37,944 nt of DNA, from the NCBI GenBank assembly GCA_029007985.1, contig JAQXIW010000008.1, positions 1-37,944 on the forward strand. The letters run 5' to 3'. A program made the position numbers and the translations under genes. Below the pieces are notes generated by a model. That model worked only from the letters and a program-made list of their open reading frames with translations, searched no databases and had not been told where the DNA came from. Numbering within the stretch: the first letter of the stretch is position 1; each line of letters opens with the position of its first letter. Below, piece by piece: positions 1 through 9,080 of the stretch. Origin of the DNA: Oscillospiraceae bacterium. GTDB lineage: Bacteria; Bacillota; Clostridia; Oscillospirales; Ruminococcaceae.

Positions 1-586
1 GCTGAAATGCAATTTTTCTTGCATTTTTTGTAAATAAAATCGCACTATTTGTAAAGTAGTTGCATTTTTGTAATTGTACTTGCACAATTTGTAAATTGTG
101 TGCACATTTATCCGCAGTTATTGCATATAAAATGTTTTGTAAATCATCTTGCATTTTTTTGCAAGGTTGTTGCACATAATATTTCACACGGCAAACAAAG
201 GGTTAGCAAATAATTTTCACTTTTGTAATAGTGGATGCCCCTTTTTTTGTACCATATTACTGGGTATCCGTTTAAATAATAACTTTTAATTAAATTACTT
301 ATTAATCCTGTACCAACGTAACGGGTCGGGATGTATTTGCACCCATAAGAAAATCAATCATGAGGCTGCATTCAACAAAATACATTGTAAGCAGTACTCC
401 CCCCCTTGTGAGCCAATTACAGAATCTATCTGAATGGTATACCGCTCAACAATATCGCGATATTCAATTTTTTAACTATCATCGTATTATTATCCGATTA
501 TTATCAGCAATACAGTAATATTCTTCATAACATGTTTTCAATATATACAAAGCTAATATCAGTATATCTTTAATTTTCAAAAAAGA
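1..586. other. Gene-free left edge with phased repeats
   Basis: No open frame here has a ribosome site or recognisable product, and none reaches 60 codons. The left third carries the phased TTGCA/TTTGTAA repeats listed separately. At 233-269 the arms GGATGCCC and GGGTATCC could pair, with one G-U pair, around a T-rich loop; this is too weak to call. The rest, up to the kinase terminator, is AT-rich and shows nothing I can assign. Confidence 0.6.
19..174. repeat. 20-21 bp phased TTGCA-TTTGTAA repeats
   Basis: Degenerate copies of TTGCANNNTTTGTAA begin at 19, 40, 60, 80, 100, 121, 149 and 170. Spacings are 21, 20, 20, 20, 21, 28 and 21 bp. Copies at 19-33, 40-54, 60-73 and 80-94 have both halves. 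The copy at 100 keeps mainly TGCAC, the one at 121 has its TTTGTAA half displaced to 136-142, and the one at 149 ends in TTTGCAA. Spacing of two helical turns puts all copies on one DNA face, which suggests an iteron-like protein-binding array or phased-tract curvature. It may continue beyond the left edge. Function unknown. Confidence 0.6.
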
Positions 587-616
587 ATCATATATGTCGT
601 AATTGACATATATGAT
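578..616 (-). terminator. Intrinsic terminator of histidine kinase gene
   Basis: A perfect 12-bp inverted repeat (ATCATATATGTC at 587-598, its complement at 605-616) with a 6-nt loop lies about 45 bp past the kinase stop. On the minus strand it is followed by TTCTTTTTT. The stem is AT-rich, so it may be a moderate terminator. Confidence 0.6.
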
Positions 617-659
617 ATCTTTTCTATTACGCTGAATTTAGCGGTTACGCTGTAGTCGG

Positions 660-3581
660 TTATTTAGAACTTATACTGAACAAATTATTCAAAGCCTTCA
701 TCAAATCATCAATTGAGATTGGTTTTGTCAGGAACCCATTCATGCCACAGAGTTCTGCTTCTTTTCGATCTTGGTCAAAGGCGTTTGCAGTCATTGCAAG
801 TATAGGTATTGATGAAATAGATGCATTGTCCAGCTCTCTAATACTCTTTGTTGCATCATATCCGTTCATTATAGGCATCTGAATATCCATTAGCACTAAA
901 TCATAATATCCCGGTGCGGACTGAGCCACTTTTTCAAGCGCCTGTGCGCCGTTTTCTGCTTCTTCAACTAACAAATTGAACTTACTGAGTATTTCACAGG
1001 CAATCTCACGGTTTAGTTCGTTATCTTCGACGAGTAATATTCGTTTGCCTCTGAATATTGCGTAGTCGGCATCATTTGATTCCGATGTATTTTCGGTTAT
1101 ATTTTGTCCTATTGAAGACAGCAATGTATTGCGCAAATCAGACATAAAGATAGGCTTTGAACAAAATGCGGTTACACCTGCCTCTTTGGCTTCCGCTTCA
1201 ATATCTGACCAGTCATAAGCGGTAAGAATAATTATCGGTGCATTCTCGCCCAATGCACGTATTTGTCTGGTCACTTCTATTCCGTTCAAATCCGGCAGTT
1301 TCCAGTCAATAATATATACATGGAAAGAATCATTCAGCTCTATGGCCTGTTTAGCTCTTAATATTGCCTCCTTACCGGACAGCGTCCATTCTGAGCGCAT
1401 ACCTACTTTTGCAAGCATTTTGGTCATATTATCACAGGTGTCAAAATTATCATCAACAACCAGAGCTCGCAAATTTTCCAGTTCTTTGATTTTTTCTACA
1501 ATCTTCTGTTCAGACCGCAGTCTTAATGTGAGACAGACAGTAAATTCGCTGCCCTTACCCGGTTCGGTATTAACCTCAATTGTACCGCCCATCATATCGA
1601 CAATATTTTTTGATATTGCCATGCCGAGTCCCGTGCCTTGTATGCGGCTGACTGTTGAGGTTCTCTCACGCTCAAACGGTTCAAATATGTGCTCGGCAAA
1701 TTCTTTACTCATACCGATACCATTGTCTTTTACTCGGATAATGTATTTGGCAGTTCCCGGCGTTTCGCTTTCCTTTTGTTCAACTTTGACGGATACTATG
1801 CCGCCCGCCGGTGTAAATTTAATGGCATTAGAGAGTAAATTAAGTAATACTTGATTGAGTCTGGTTTTGTCACAGTAAACATCTTCATTTGAAACATCCA
1901 TAATATCCATATAGAGTTCAAGTTGTTTTGCGTACATTTGTCCGTTGATAATTGTTTTAATATCGTGGAAAATATCCGCAAGATTTACTTCTTGTTCTTC
2001 AAGCCGGATTTTACCGCTTTCAATTCGGCTCATGTCAAGAACATCGTTTATAAGCGAAAGCAAATGATTACTTGATGACAATATTTTAGACAAATATCCT
2101 TTTACCTTTTCGGCATCGGTAATATTGGCTATTGCAATAGTTGTAAAACCGATAATAGCATTCATAGGCGTGCGAATATCGTGTGACATATTGCTCAGGA
2201 ATGTACTCTTTGCACGGTTCGCGTTGCGGGCGGCATTCACCGCATCCTCGAGTTTTTGATTGGTTATTTTTTCTTTGGTGCGGTCGGACATTACCAAAAT
2301 ATACTTTTTGACATTGGAAATCATACGGCAAATAACGGTGATTTTAAACCACATAATCTCGTTTGTTTTCCGATGGACATACTCTCTCTGCACAACAATT
2401 TGTTCACCGGGCTGAATGTCATCCAAACGGTCAAAGATAAGCACAGTGTCACTGTCTCTGACTAAGTTGTCGAGGACGCGTATATTATTTTTTGCTTCTT
2501 TTTCGGAAATACCCACTAATCGCTCAATATTCGGGCTGATATAATTGACTTCGTAATTTTTGCTGTTAAGCATGATGAAAATATCGTCAACATTATTTGA
2601 CAGATTATCAAAAAGCTCTTCTCTGTACTGAATTTCTGTATCTTTATTTTGAAGATTTATGCGGTATCTCCAAATCAAGAAAATTACAAAGATCAACCAT
2701 ACGGCCGTGAACCCTGAAGCAACAAGTTTGACCGAGTTTGCTTGTAAATCTTCCATACTGGCATTTACAACGCTTGTCGGAACAAGACCGAGAATCATCC
2801 ATTGCTCAACATTAGTAGGCTCGTACACAAGATAATACATTATGTCGTCAATCTTTATCTGCTGTGCACCTTTTATACCGTTTTTGAAGTCGTATTTTAT
2901 TTCTTCAATCTGACTTGAGGCCAATTCAGATTTATCTATCAACATACCGATAAAGTTGTATACACTCGGCATATTTTCGGCAGAGTTTTCAACAATGACA
3001 CGACCGTCCGGATGAACAAGATAACTGCTCATTTTACCGTCAAACGATGTGATTTCCAAAGTTTTTACCAAATCCTCATTATTAAAAGTAATAGCTATTG
3101 CCTCGTATTCAAAGCCTTTGTAAGTTCCTTTTTCACACGGAATGGCAAAAACCATAATTTCCGGTTTGTTTGGAACAACAGACATAATCACAATGTCTTC
3201 TTTGTCAACAATGAGTTTCGGCAGTTTATCTTTCAGGTCGAGGAACCCTCTTGCACCACCTATTGTCTGATAGTCACCTTCGCGAGAGATAAAGTAAAAG
3301 TTTGTGTATTCCACTTCTTTTCTTGTGCTTTCAAGAAAGTCTTCTATTTCGTTATCGTCTTCAATATCGTCGAGATAAGGCACCCACATACGCATAATGG
3401 CCCAGTTTCTCCCAACGAGAGAATGAAGAGACTTATTTGTCCGCGTACAGATTTCCGCCAGATGAGATGTGCTTTCGGCATAAATGGTTTGAGATGTATA
3501 ATTAAGGCTTTTTATACTGGCAATTGAAACACTAAATACAAATGCTAACAATACAAAAGCGAGAGACAGTCTTTTCTTCAA
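660..3581 (-). CDS. Hybrid sensor histidine kinase with two receiver domains
   Basis: Membrane sensor kinase of about 973 aa. Visible order: N-terminal membrane segment, an extracellular Cache-like sensor region of about 250 residues, a second membrane segment near 285-305, a PAS domain (about 325-435), HisKA with the phosphoacceptor His467 (SHDIRTP), HATPase with N box (NLLSNAIKF), DNGIGM and GTGLGMAIS, then two receiver domains with phosphoacceptors Asp759 (IIDWKLP) and Asp899 (LMDIQMP). No Hpt domain or DNA-binding output is visible, so phosphate probably passes to an unlinked Hpt or regulator, or the receivers tune the kinase. I chose the TTG at 3581 because GGAGG at 3590-3594 lies 8 nt upstream; the in-frame TTG at 3596 overlaps that site. 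It follows the binding-protein gene by a short gap, so the two are probably one operon sensing a bound solute. Confidence 0.93.
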   Translation of the reverse strand: MKKRLSLAFVLLAFVFSVSIASIKSLNYTSQTIYAESTSHLAEICTRTNKSLHSLVGRNWAIMRMWVPYLDDIEDDNEIEDFLESTRKEVEYTNFYFISREGDYQTIGGARGFLDLKDKLPKLIVDKEDIVIMSVVPNKPEIMVFAIPCEKGTYKGFEYEAIAITFNNEDLVKTLEITSFDGKMSSYLVHPDGRVIVENSAENMPSVYNFIGMLIDKSELASSQIEEIKYDFKNGIKGAQQIKIDDIMYYLVYEPTNVEQWMILGLVPTSVVNASMEDLQANSVKLVASGFTAVWLIFVIFLIWRYRINLQNKDTEIQYREELFDNLSNNVDDIFIMLNSKNYEVNYISPNIERLVGISEKEAKNNIRVLDNLVRDSDTVLIFDRLDDIQPGEQIVVQREYVHRKTNEIMWFKITVICRMISNVKKYILVMSDRTKEKITNQKLEDAVNAARNANRAKSTFLSNMSHDIRTPMNAIIGFTTIAIANITDAEKVKGYLSKILSSSNHLLSLINDVLDMSRIESGKIRLEEQEVNLADIFHDIKTIINGQMYAKQLELYMDIMDVSNEDVYCDKTRLNQVLLNLLSNAIKFTPAGGIVSVKVEQKESETPGTAKYIIRVKDNGIGMSKEFAEHIFEPFERERTSTVSRIQGTGLGMAISKNIVDMMGGTIEVNTEPGKGSEFTVCLTLRLRSEQKIVEKIKELENLRALVVDDNFDTCDNMTKMLAKVGMRSEWTLSGKEAILRAKQAIELNDSFHVYIIDWKLPDLNGIEVTRQIRALGENAPIIILTAYDWSDIEAEAKEAGVTAFCSKPIFMSDLRNTLLSSIGQNITENTSESNDADYAIFRGKRILLVEDNELNREIACEILSKFNLLVEEAENGAQALEKVAQSAPGYYDLVLMDIQMPIMNGYDATKSIRELDNASISSIPILAMTANAFDQDRKEAELCGMNGFLTKPISIDDLMKALNNLFSISSK

Positions 3582-3616
3582 AAGTATCTCCTCCAAATTT
3601 AGGAAATAATCGGAAC

Positions 3617-5488
3617 TTATTCAATAGTAATATAATCTGTAGGCTCTATAAGTTGACGGCACGCATTGACGCTTTCAAGCATACAGTTATAGCTGTTGGA
3701 GGACTGTACGCTTTCCATTTCCCTTTTACCCTTCAAATCCTCAGGCATCGGACAATTGCAGTATGCCGGGTCTGTAATCATTAAGTCTTCGCCTACCAAC
3801 AAAACATTGTAAAGGCGGTCCTTTTCCAAAGCTTTTCCGTTAACGGTTATGTTTTCCAATGTGTACGTGCCGTCTTTATTGTCCTTAACCGTATACTCCA
3901 TTCCGGCGGTTACAGGCAGCCAGTGAAAGTGTCTGACAGGGTTTGAACCGTCTTCCTTAACATTTATCAGCCATTCCATGAGACGCTGAATCTCCTCGCC
4001 GGTGTAATCACAGCGATAGGCAATATTCTTGGATTTCATAAGCCATTTAAGCTGTTGGAGAGTATAGACGCCCTCAAAAATCGGGGCAGTAACAGCACCG
4101 CTATAGCAGACGGCAATTTCCTCACCTGTGCCTGCAAGCATAGTATTGAGCAAAGATGAGGCGGACGGAATACCGTGTTCGCTGAACTCAAATGGATAGG
4201 CGTCTGTTTGAGTAATAAGAACCTCTTCGTCCGGGTCGGCTTTCGGCTTTGTAATCTGCAGATTAAATTCTTCATATGCCTCTTTCGGAGTATATGTGCG
4301 ATCTAACATCTTCCTTGTCACATTTTTGGAAACGGTAAAGAATTCCGTTGAAGCAAGACGAATATACATTCGGTTGTTTTCGACACAATCGGCAATGTAT
4401 TTCATCGTATCGTTAAAATTGATATTCACAATTTTGTTGTAAGACAGGACTGATGCGTTTAAGGCAAGTTTTCTTTGACCTTCTTCGCTGAATATTGCTT
4501 TGAGTACAGCGACTACGGCCTCTTTTTTTGCACTGTCTTTCTCTACATTTTTAGATACGGCAAATTGACAAATAGGATATGTGAGCACCCAGTTCTTTTC
4601 ACTCGTCTCGCCGAAGTAAGGCAACATCGCGGTGTTCAATCCGTGCACTGAATTAGCAACGGTGCAATCGTTTGCGGTGCCGCGCATTATCGCGACCTTT
4701 CCGCTCAAGAATTGAGTGGACACATCGGTCCAAGTGTTTTCGGAATCCGCCGGTACGGTTTTGACATCGTCCAGGTATTTCCGAAATTTATCAAAAACTA
4801 TCGGCCACACCTTTTCGTCGAGACCAACCCGCTGTTCGGCTGTTTCGCTTTCATAAGTGCGGCGCCACATTGTGCCGCTCAAACTCATAAGCTCAGGAAT
4901 TGAACAACCCTGCATTAATTCAAGACATGTGTAGTCGGCACTCCAGTCGGCCGCAAATCCCTTTACGCCTTCTGCTTCAAATGCATCTATCGCCCGAACA
5001 AATTCATCATAATTTGTAGGGATAGGAATATTGTACTCATTAAACAAATCCAGATTTGCGACATATCCGTCTACGTCGGCACAACCCGGTAGCCAGCGGA
5101 TAGAGCCATCAAGTTCGCGGTTGTTTTCCAAATAGCTTTCATAGAATGTGCCGGCTAATTCTGTTTGATTCAAATCCATCAATTTATCGGAAAGATTGGC
5201 GGCGTCATTTATAGAAAAACGGCGGCAGGTAATAATATCCGGTAAATCGTTACCTCGATTTGCCAAATCGGTATAATATGCCATCGAATTGTATGAAACA
5301 ACAAATGTAAAGTCGATATCCGGGAACTTTTCTTCGAGCCAAGGAGTCAGTTCCCTTGTCATATTTTTATCCCAAAGGTACATGGTTATTTCTGTTTTGC
5401 CGTTGTTTGGCTTGTCCATTGCCCGGCAGCCGCACAAGCCGAGGACAATCATAATTGCAAAAACAATTGCAGCGATTCTTTTTTTCAT
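3617..5488 (-). CDS. Solute-binding lipoprotein with 5'-nucleotidase-C-like tail
   Basis: Secreted lipoprotein of 623 aa. The signal peptide ends in a lipobox (LCGC, lipidated Cys21). Residues of about 28-415 resemble family-1 extracellular solute-binding proteins of sugar ABC importers (TEITMYLWDK start, YDEFVRAIDAFEAEGVKGFA). Residues of about 430-600 do not belong to that fold: SGAVTAPIFEGVYTLQQLKW, a following TGEEIQRLMEW segment, and ITVNGKALEKDRLYNVLLVG near the end match the C-terminal substrate-binding domain of 5'-nucleotidases. The metallophosphatase half of a true 5'-nucleotidase is absent, so catalysis is not expected. No ABC permease or ATPase genes are adjacent; the partner is the hybrid kinase 21 bp downstream, so I infer a ligand-presenting sensor subunit rather than an importer. 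GGAG precedes the ATG. The domain split is from motif reading, without a profile search. Confidence 0.85.
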   Translation of the reverse strand: MKKRIAAIVFAIMIVLGLCGCRAMDKPNNGKTEITMYLWDKNMTRELTPWLEEKFPDIDFTFVVSYNSMAYYTDLANRGNDLPDIITCRRFSINDAANLSDKLMDLNQTELAGTFYESYLENNRELDGSIRWLPGCADVDGYVANLDLFNEYNIPIPTNYDEFVRAIDAFEAEGVKGFAADWSADYTCLELMQGCSIPELMSLSGTMWRRTYESETAEQRVGLDEKVWPIVFDKFRKYLDDVKTVPADSENTWTDVSTQFLSGKVAIMRGTANDCTVANSVHGLNTAMLPYFGETSEKNWVLTYPICQFAVSKNVEKDSAKKEAVVAVLKAIFSEEGQRKLALNASVLSYNKIVNINFNDTMKYIADCVENNRMYIRLASTEFFTVSKNVTRKMLDRTYTPKEAYEEFNLQITKPKADPDEEVLITQTDAYPFEFSEHGIPSASSLLNTMLAGTGEEIAVCYSGAVTAPIFEGVYTLQQLKWLMKSKNIAYRCDYTGEEIQRLMEWLINVKEDGSNPVRHFHWLPVTAGMEYTVKDNKDGTYTLENITVNGKALEKDRLYNVLLVGEDLMITDPAYCNCPMPEDLKGKREMESVQSSNSYNCMLESVNACRQLIEPTDYITIE

Positions 5489-5780
5489 TGATTCTCTCCT
5501 TTAAAATAATTGTGTCAAGAAAAATACAATAATTCAGTATAAAACAACGGATTTGGAAATATATTCGGCAGAATATAACAAGATAAATAAGCCGTGCGGA
5601 TAAAACTGTATCTAAATATTAGGATAAAATAACAGAAGATAGTCCTGTATACTTGTCGATATTTTTCTTAACAAAGTTATGATATTAATATAACATAATA
5701 ATAATTGATAATCAACATAAGATTCTTATTATAATTATATAATTGCTATATACGGCCTTATTTCGGTAAAAAAAATAAAA
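5489..5780. other. AT-rich leader of sensor operon, no gene
   Basis: This intergenic stretch between the VTT-protein terminator and the binding-protein start has no supportable ORF or RNA gene. It contains the candidate minus-strand promoter at 5687-5715, which would give a leader of about 190 nt. No recognisable riboswitch fold was seen in the leader. Confidence 0.5.
5687..5715 (-). promoter_or_regulatory. Candidate promoter of sensor operon
   Basis: Reading the minus strand, TTGATT (5715-5710) and TATATT (5692-5687) are 17 bp apart. This is the best sigma-A-like pair upstream of the binding-protein gene. The surroundings are very AT-rich, so chance matches are likely. Confidence 0.4.
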
Positions 5781-5798
5781 GCGGTTACCGAAAACCGC
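5769..5798 (-). terminator. Terminator after VTT membrane protein
   Basis: GCGGTT (5781-5786) pairs with AACCGC (5793-5798) around a 6-nt loop. On the minus strand it is followed by a T-rich tract (5769-5780). It directly abuts the stop codon of the VTT protein. Confidence 0.75.
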
Positions 5799-5800
5799 GT

Positions 5801-6391
5801 TTATATAAAATATGAAAAGAATAAACTGTAAAACAAAATACACCAAGGCTTGCTGACCAGGATTATCAGCACAAATTTCTTTGTAGACATTTTTATCAGT
5901 CCGGAGAAATAACAAAGAAAATCGTCCGGGGCGAGAGGCAGAAGTATTGACAAAAACAGGAGAATCAAATAGTTTTTGCTCTTGTTGATTTTTTCTATCG
6001 TCGATTCGTATTTTTCCATAGGTATCAGTTTGGCTACTAAATTTGTACCGTAACGCTTTGCCAAAAAGAACGCTATTATGCTGCCGGCGCTTATGCCTAT
6101 ATAGTTTATCAAAAATCCGCCCGTCGACCCAAACAGCACCGCACCCACTATACAGCCTGTCATACCCGGCACAACCGGCAAAACCACCTGGACAACCTGT
6201 ATCAGTGTCAGCAAAACAGGCCGAAACATCCCGTAAGAATTTACATATTCTCTCATACTGTCTATTGACGAAAAATGCCCGTCCATCCGACCTTTTGCCA
6301 CAAACAAAGCGGATATGCATAAAAGCAAAATGCCGAATATTAAAAAGAAATTTTTTATCAGGTCTTCTTTTGAAATTCTCTTTGTTTCCAT
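5801..6391 (-). CDS. TVP38/TMEM64-family (VTT domain) membrane protein
   Basis: Integral membrane protein of 196 aa with about five hydrophobic segments. The signature region VVLPVVPGMTGCIVGAVLFG followed by FFLAKRYGTNLVAKLI matches the VTT/SNARE-associated domain of the TVP38/TMEM64/DedA superfamily. Members are implicated in lipid scrambling and undecaprenyl-phosphate or phosphatidylethanolamine recycling; the substrate here cannot be read. A later polar motif (LPLAPDDFLCYFSGLIKM) is typical of the re-entrant second half. AAGGAG lies 6-7 nt upstream of the ATG. It has its own terminator and faces away from pepD. A longer overlapping frame on the same strand (5712-6515) has no membrane pattern or family match and is a shadow. 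Confidence 0.85.
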   Translation of the reverse strand: METKRISKEDLIKNFFLIFGILLLCISALFVAKGRMDGHFSSIDSMREYVNSYGMFRPVLLTLIQVVQVVLPVVPGMTGCIVGAVLFGSTGGFLINYIGISAGSIIAFFLAKRYGTNLVAKLIPMEKYESTIEKINKSKNYLILLFLSILLPLAPDDFLCYFSGLIKMSTKKFVLIILVSKPWCILFYSLFFSYFI

Positions 6392-6538
6392 AGTTTATCT
6401 CCTTCTGTCTGTATGATAGCACACAGATTTTAATAGACAGTGTTTGGAATATAAAGAAAGATTTAAGAAACGGTAAACATTTATATAACAAACATAACCC
6501 GGGAATCACAAACATTGCAGTTACTCTTATGTTTATTG

Positions 6539-6567
6539 TTGTCTGTAATTCTATAATGTCGTATAAT
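6539..6567 (+). promoter_or_regulatory. pepD promoter
   Basis: TTGTCT (6539-6544) and TATAAT (6562-6567) are 17 bp apart. AAGGAG follows about 20 bp later, 9 nt before the pepD ATG at 6604. Confidence 0.6.
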
Positions 6568-6603
6568 AGTGTTTATTAGTTTACCGATAAGGAGAAATCA
6601 ATT

Positions 6604-8064
6604 ATGAAATATGTTCTTTCAGAAAGAGAGCCGAAACTTGCCTGCAAGTATTTTGAGGAATTGGCTGCAATTCCGCGCGGCTCAAGGAATGAGCTCGAAG
6701 CCGCAAAATTCGTCGAGGCAAGAGCGAAAGAATTAGGCTTGTTTGTCGTCAGAAATGACATGCACGATGTATATGTCAGAAAACCTGCCACCCCGGGCTA
6801 TGAGCATTTGCCTTCCCTGCTGTTACAGGCTCATCTCGATATGGTTTGTGAAAAGAATGCCGACTCTGCTCACGACTTCACAAAAGACGGTTTGGATTTG
6901 GTTCTAAACGGCGATATTCTTACCGCAAACGGCACAACTCTCGGCGCCGACGATGGCAAGGGCTGTGCATATATGCTGGCTCTTATGGATGAGGATTCCG
7001 ACAAATTCCCTCACCCGCAGCTTGAATTTTTATTCACTTCCTGTGAGGAAGTAGGCTTTTTCGGCGCGCTTGCCCAGGATTACTCTCTAATTTCCGCAAG
7101 AAGAATGATTGGTCTTGACGCCGGCCCTGAGGACGCTGTTTCCACCACATCTGCCGGCGCACAGGAAGTCAATCTTTTTGTACCGGTCGAGTACGAAGAC
7201 GCGTGCGGAGATGTGTTGAAAGTATCCGTCGGCGGCTTGCTCGGCGGTCATTCTGCCATGTGCATTACCGATGAAAAGGCAAACGCCAATAAGCTGATGG
7301 CAAGACTTCTTCACAACGCTTCAACGGTAGCGGATTTCAGACTGTGCAACATTAAAGGCGGCCTGATGTTCAACGCCATTCCGCGCGAGGCCGTCGCGGT
7401 GGTGGCCGTAAAACCTGAGGACAAAGACGCATTTGTGGGTAAAATCAACGAAGTCTACGAGGCTCTTAAAGTTGAATACGCCGCGTCGGACAAAAATCTG
7501 ACGGTGACGGTTGAAAATGCCGAAGCGGACAAAATGTTTACGGCAAAACTCACAAAGACAGTTATCGACACAATGTACCTTGTATACAACGGCGTTTTGA
7601 TGATGAATAAACTGGTTGACGGTCTGCCTGTCACATCTACAAACATGGGCGTTGTAAAAACTCTTGAGGACAAAGTACAGATTGTCACATTTACCCGTTC
7701 GTCGTCAAAAACTCTCAACGACGAGCTGGTTGAACACATGACATATACAGCAAAACTCTGCGGTATGACAGAGGTTAAGCTCGGCGACTGGCTCGCAGCA
7801 TGGCCGTACAACCCGGACAGCCAAATGAGAGCTCTCGCGCAAAGAATGTACAAAGAAAAACACGGTAAAGAAATGCGCGAAATAGCCGTTCACGGCGGCC
7901 TCGAGCTTGGTCTTTTTTCCGAAAGAATGCCGGGTATGGATATTGTCACTCTCGGCCCAAACGGCGGTGACGCTCACACAATAACCGAATGGATGGATAT
8001 GGCGTCGTTTGAAAGAGTATATAATTTTATAAAAGAGTTTATAGAAGAACTGACAAAAGAATAA
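6604..8064 (+). CDS. pepD: Aminoacyl-histidine dipeptidase (M20C)
   Basis: Cytosolic di-zinc dipeptidase of 486 aa, the usual PepD length. It hydrolyses Xaa-His and a range of other unblocked dipeptides, releasing free amino acids. Metal and catalytic motifs are intact: HLD at 77-79, the bridging aspartate in GADDGKG (116-117), the catalytic Glu pair in SCEEVGFFGA (148-149), Asp172 in GLDAG, and a late His in AVHGGLELG near 429. The lid/dimerisation domain (GGLLGGHSAM to TSTNMGVV) sits between the two halves of the peptidase domain. It is a single-gene unit with its own promoter, AAGGAG ribosome site and terminator. Base composition is slightly richer in GC than the spacers, as for a housekeeping gene. 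Confidence 0.95.
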   Translation: MKYVLSEREPKLACKYFEELAAIPRGSRNELEAAKFVEARAKELGLFVVRNDMHDVYVRKPATPGYEHLPSLLLQAHLDMVCEKNADSAHDFTKDGLDLVLNGDILTANGTTLGADDGKGCAYMLALMDEDSDKFPHPQLEFLFTSCEEVGFFGALAQDYSLISARRMIGLDAGPEDAVSTTSAGAQEVNLFVPVEYEDACGDVLKVSVGGLLGGHSAMCITDEKANANKLMARLLHNASTVADFRLCNIKGGLMFNAIPREAVAVVAVKPEDKDAFVGKINEVYEALKVEYAASDKNLTVTVENAEADKMFTAKLTKTVIDTMYLVYNGVLMMNKLVDGLPVTSTNMGVVKTLEDKVQIVTFTRSSSKTLNDELVEHMTYTAKLCGMTEVKLGDWLAAWPYNPDSQMRALAQRMYKEKHGKEMREIAVHGGLELGLFSERMPGMDIVTLGPNGGDAHTITEWMDMASFERVYNFIKEFIEELTKE

Positions 8065-8074
8065 CAGTATCAAG

Positions 8075-8099
8075 CGGCAGATGAAAATCTGCCGTTTTT
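8075..8099 (+). terminator. pepD terminator
   Basis: CGGCAGAT (8075-8082), GAAA tetraloop and ATCTGCCG (8087-8094) are followed by TTTTT, 10 bp past the pepD stop. Confidence 0.9.
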
Positions 8100-8261
8100 A
8101 TGCGTTAATGGTGATTTTGCACATTAGTTTTTAGAAATCCATTCAATATTTTTACTTCGTTTATCTGAATTTTTATATCGGAAATATATACAAATTACCG
8201 AAACAATGTTAAAATATTAAAGTATTTGTGTCATTGATTACACTTAAACAGGAGAATTTCT

Positions 8262-9080
8262 TTGAAAAAAATAGACTGCCATACTCACATAATAAATGAG
8301 AAAATCAGAGATGAATATTTTTCAAAAACCGACGGATATGCGATTGTCATGCAGTTTTTGCCTAAATTCTGCAATGATGAAATAAAGGATAACAGCATCG
8401 AATTAGTCAAAAATGACGGGAGACTGTTCCTTTCCCCTGTCGTCGATATTTCCATGCCTATAAAACCACAGTTGGACAGGATAGAAAAAATAATTGACGA
8501 GAAAACAGTGGGATTGAAAGTTTTCCTTTCCTATCAAACCGGCAAGGCAAACGATGAAAGGCTTTTTCCGATGTATGATTTTGCAAAAAAGCACGGGCTT
8601 TCGGTTACGTTTCACACGGGCTCCTGCGCTTTACAGCTGCCGTCGGACAATGATATTGACGGCTCAAACGCAAAATACATTGCCGAGGTTGCGAAAAAAT
8701 ATCCGGATGTCAATTTTATCGTCGCCCACATGGACGACCCAAGATTTGACGAGTGTATGCTGCTGTTGAAGGATAATCCGAACATGTATACGGATTTTTG
8801 CGGCGCATACGAGCCGGGCTACCCTGAGTTTGACAACATTGACTGGGCAATCGGCAACTTTGCAAAGGCGATAAATCAATACCCGGACAGCTACAAACAG
8901 ATTTTATACGGTACGGACTTTTGTCCGCCTATAAATCTGACCTGTATTGACGAGTACGACAGGACGATAGAGGGCATTTTCAGTGAAGATAAATTCGACG
9001 ATATTTATTATAACAACTGCCTGAATGCCTTCCCTAAAATCAAGGAATATTTCAATAAAAAAGACGGAGAGATAAAATGA
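8262..9080 (+). CDS. Amidohydrolase-family (PF04909-like) TIM-barrel hydrolase
   Basis: Protein of 272 aa with the amidohydrolase-2 layout: N-terminal HTH metal motif (His7, His9), FHTGS near 117, AHMDDPRFDECM after the next strand, and YGTDF near 225 supplying the last metal-binding aspartate. Known relatives are decarboxylases and C-O or C-N hydrolases of small acids and lactones; the substrate here is unknown. The start is TTG at 8262, supported by AGGAG at 8250-8254, with no better ATG before the HTH motif. The last four bases (ATGA) overlap the start of the PnuC-like gene, so the two are translationally coupled. That suggests the enzyme acts on, or clears a product of, the transported nucleoside or vitamin; this link is inferred from position only. 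Confidence 0.85.
   Translation: MKKIDCHTHIINEKIRDEYFSKTDGYAIVMQFLPKFCNDEIKDNSIELVKNDGRLFLSPVVDISMPIKPQLDRIEKIIDEKTVGLKVFLSYQTGKANDERLFPMYDFAKKHGLSVTFHTGSCALQLPSDNDIDGSNAKYIAEVAKKYPDVNFIVAHMDDPRFDECMLLLKDNPNMYTDFCGAYEPGYPEFDNIDWAIGNFAKAINQYPDSYKQILYGTDFCPPINLTCIDEYDRTIEGIFSEDKFDDIYYNNCLNAFPKIKEYFNKKDGEIK

Noticed and set aside
19..174. CRISPR array or tandem gene
   Set aside because: Units of 14-15 bp at 20-bp period are far too short, and there is no coding frame.
3012..3527. 171-codon plus-strand frame
   Set aside because: It lies antisense inside the histidine kinase sensor region, lacks a ribosome site and has no domain pattern.
5712..6515. 267-codon minus-strand frame over the VTT gene
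   Set aside because: The overlapping 196-codon frame has the family motifs, membrane helices, AAGGAG site and terminator placement.
8100..8261. NAD or other riboswitch before the amidohydrolase-pnuC operon
   Set aside because: No conserved aptamer core or leader terminator could be found in the 160-bp AT-rich gap.
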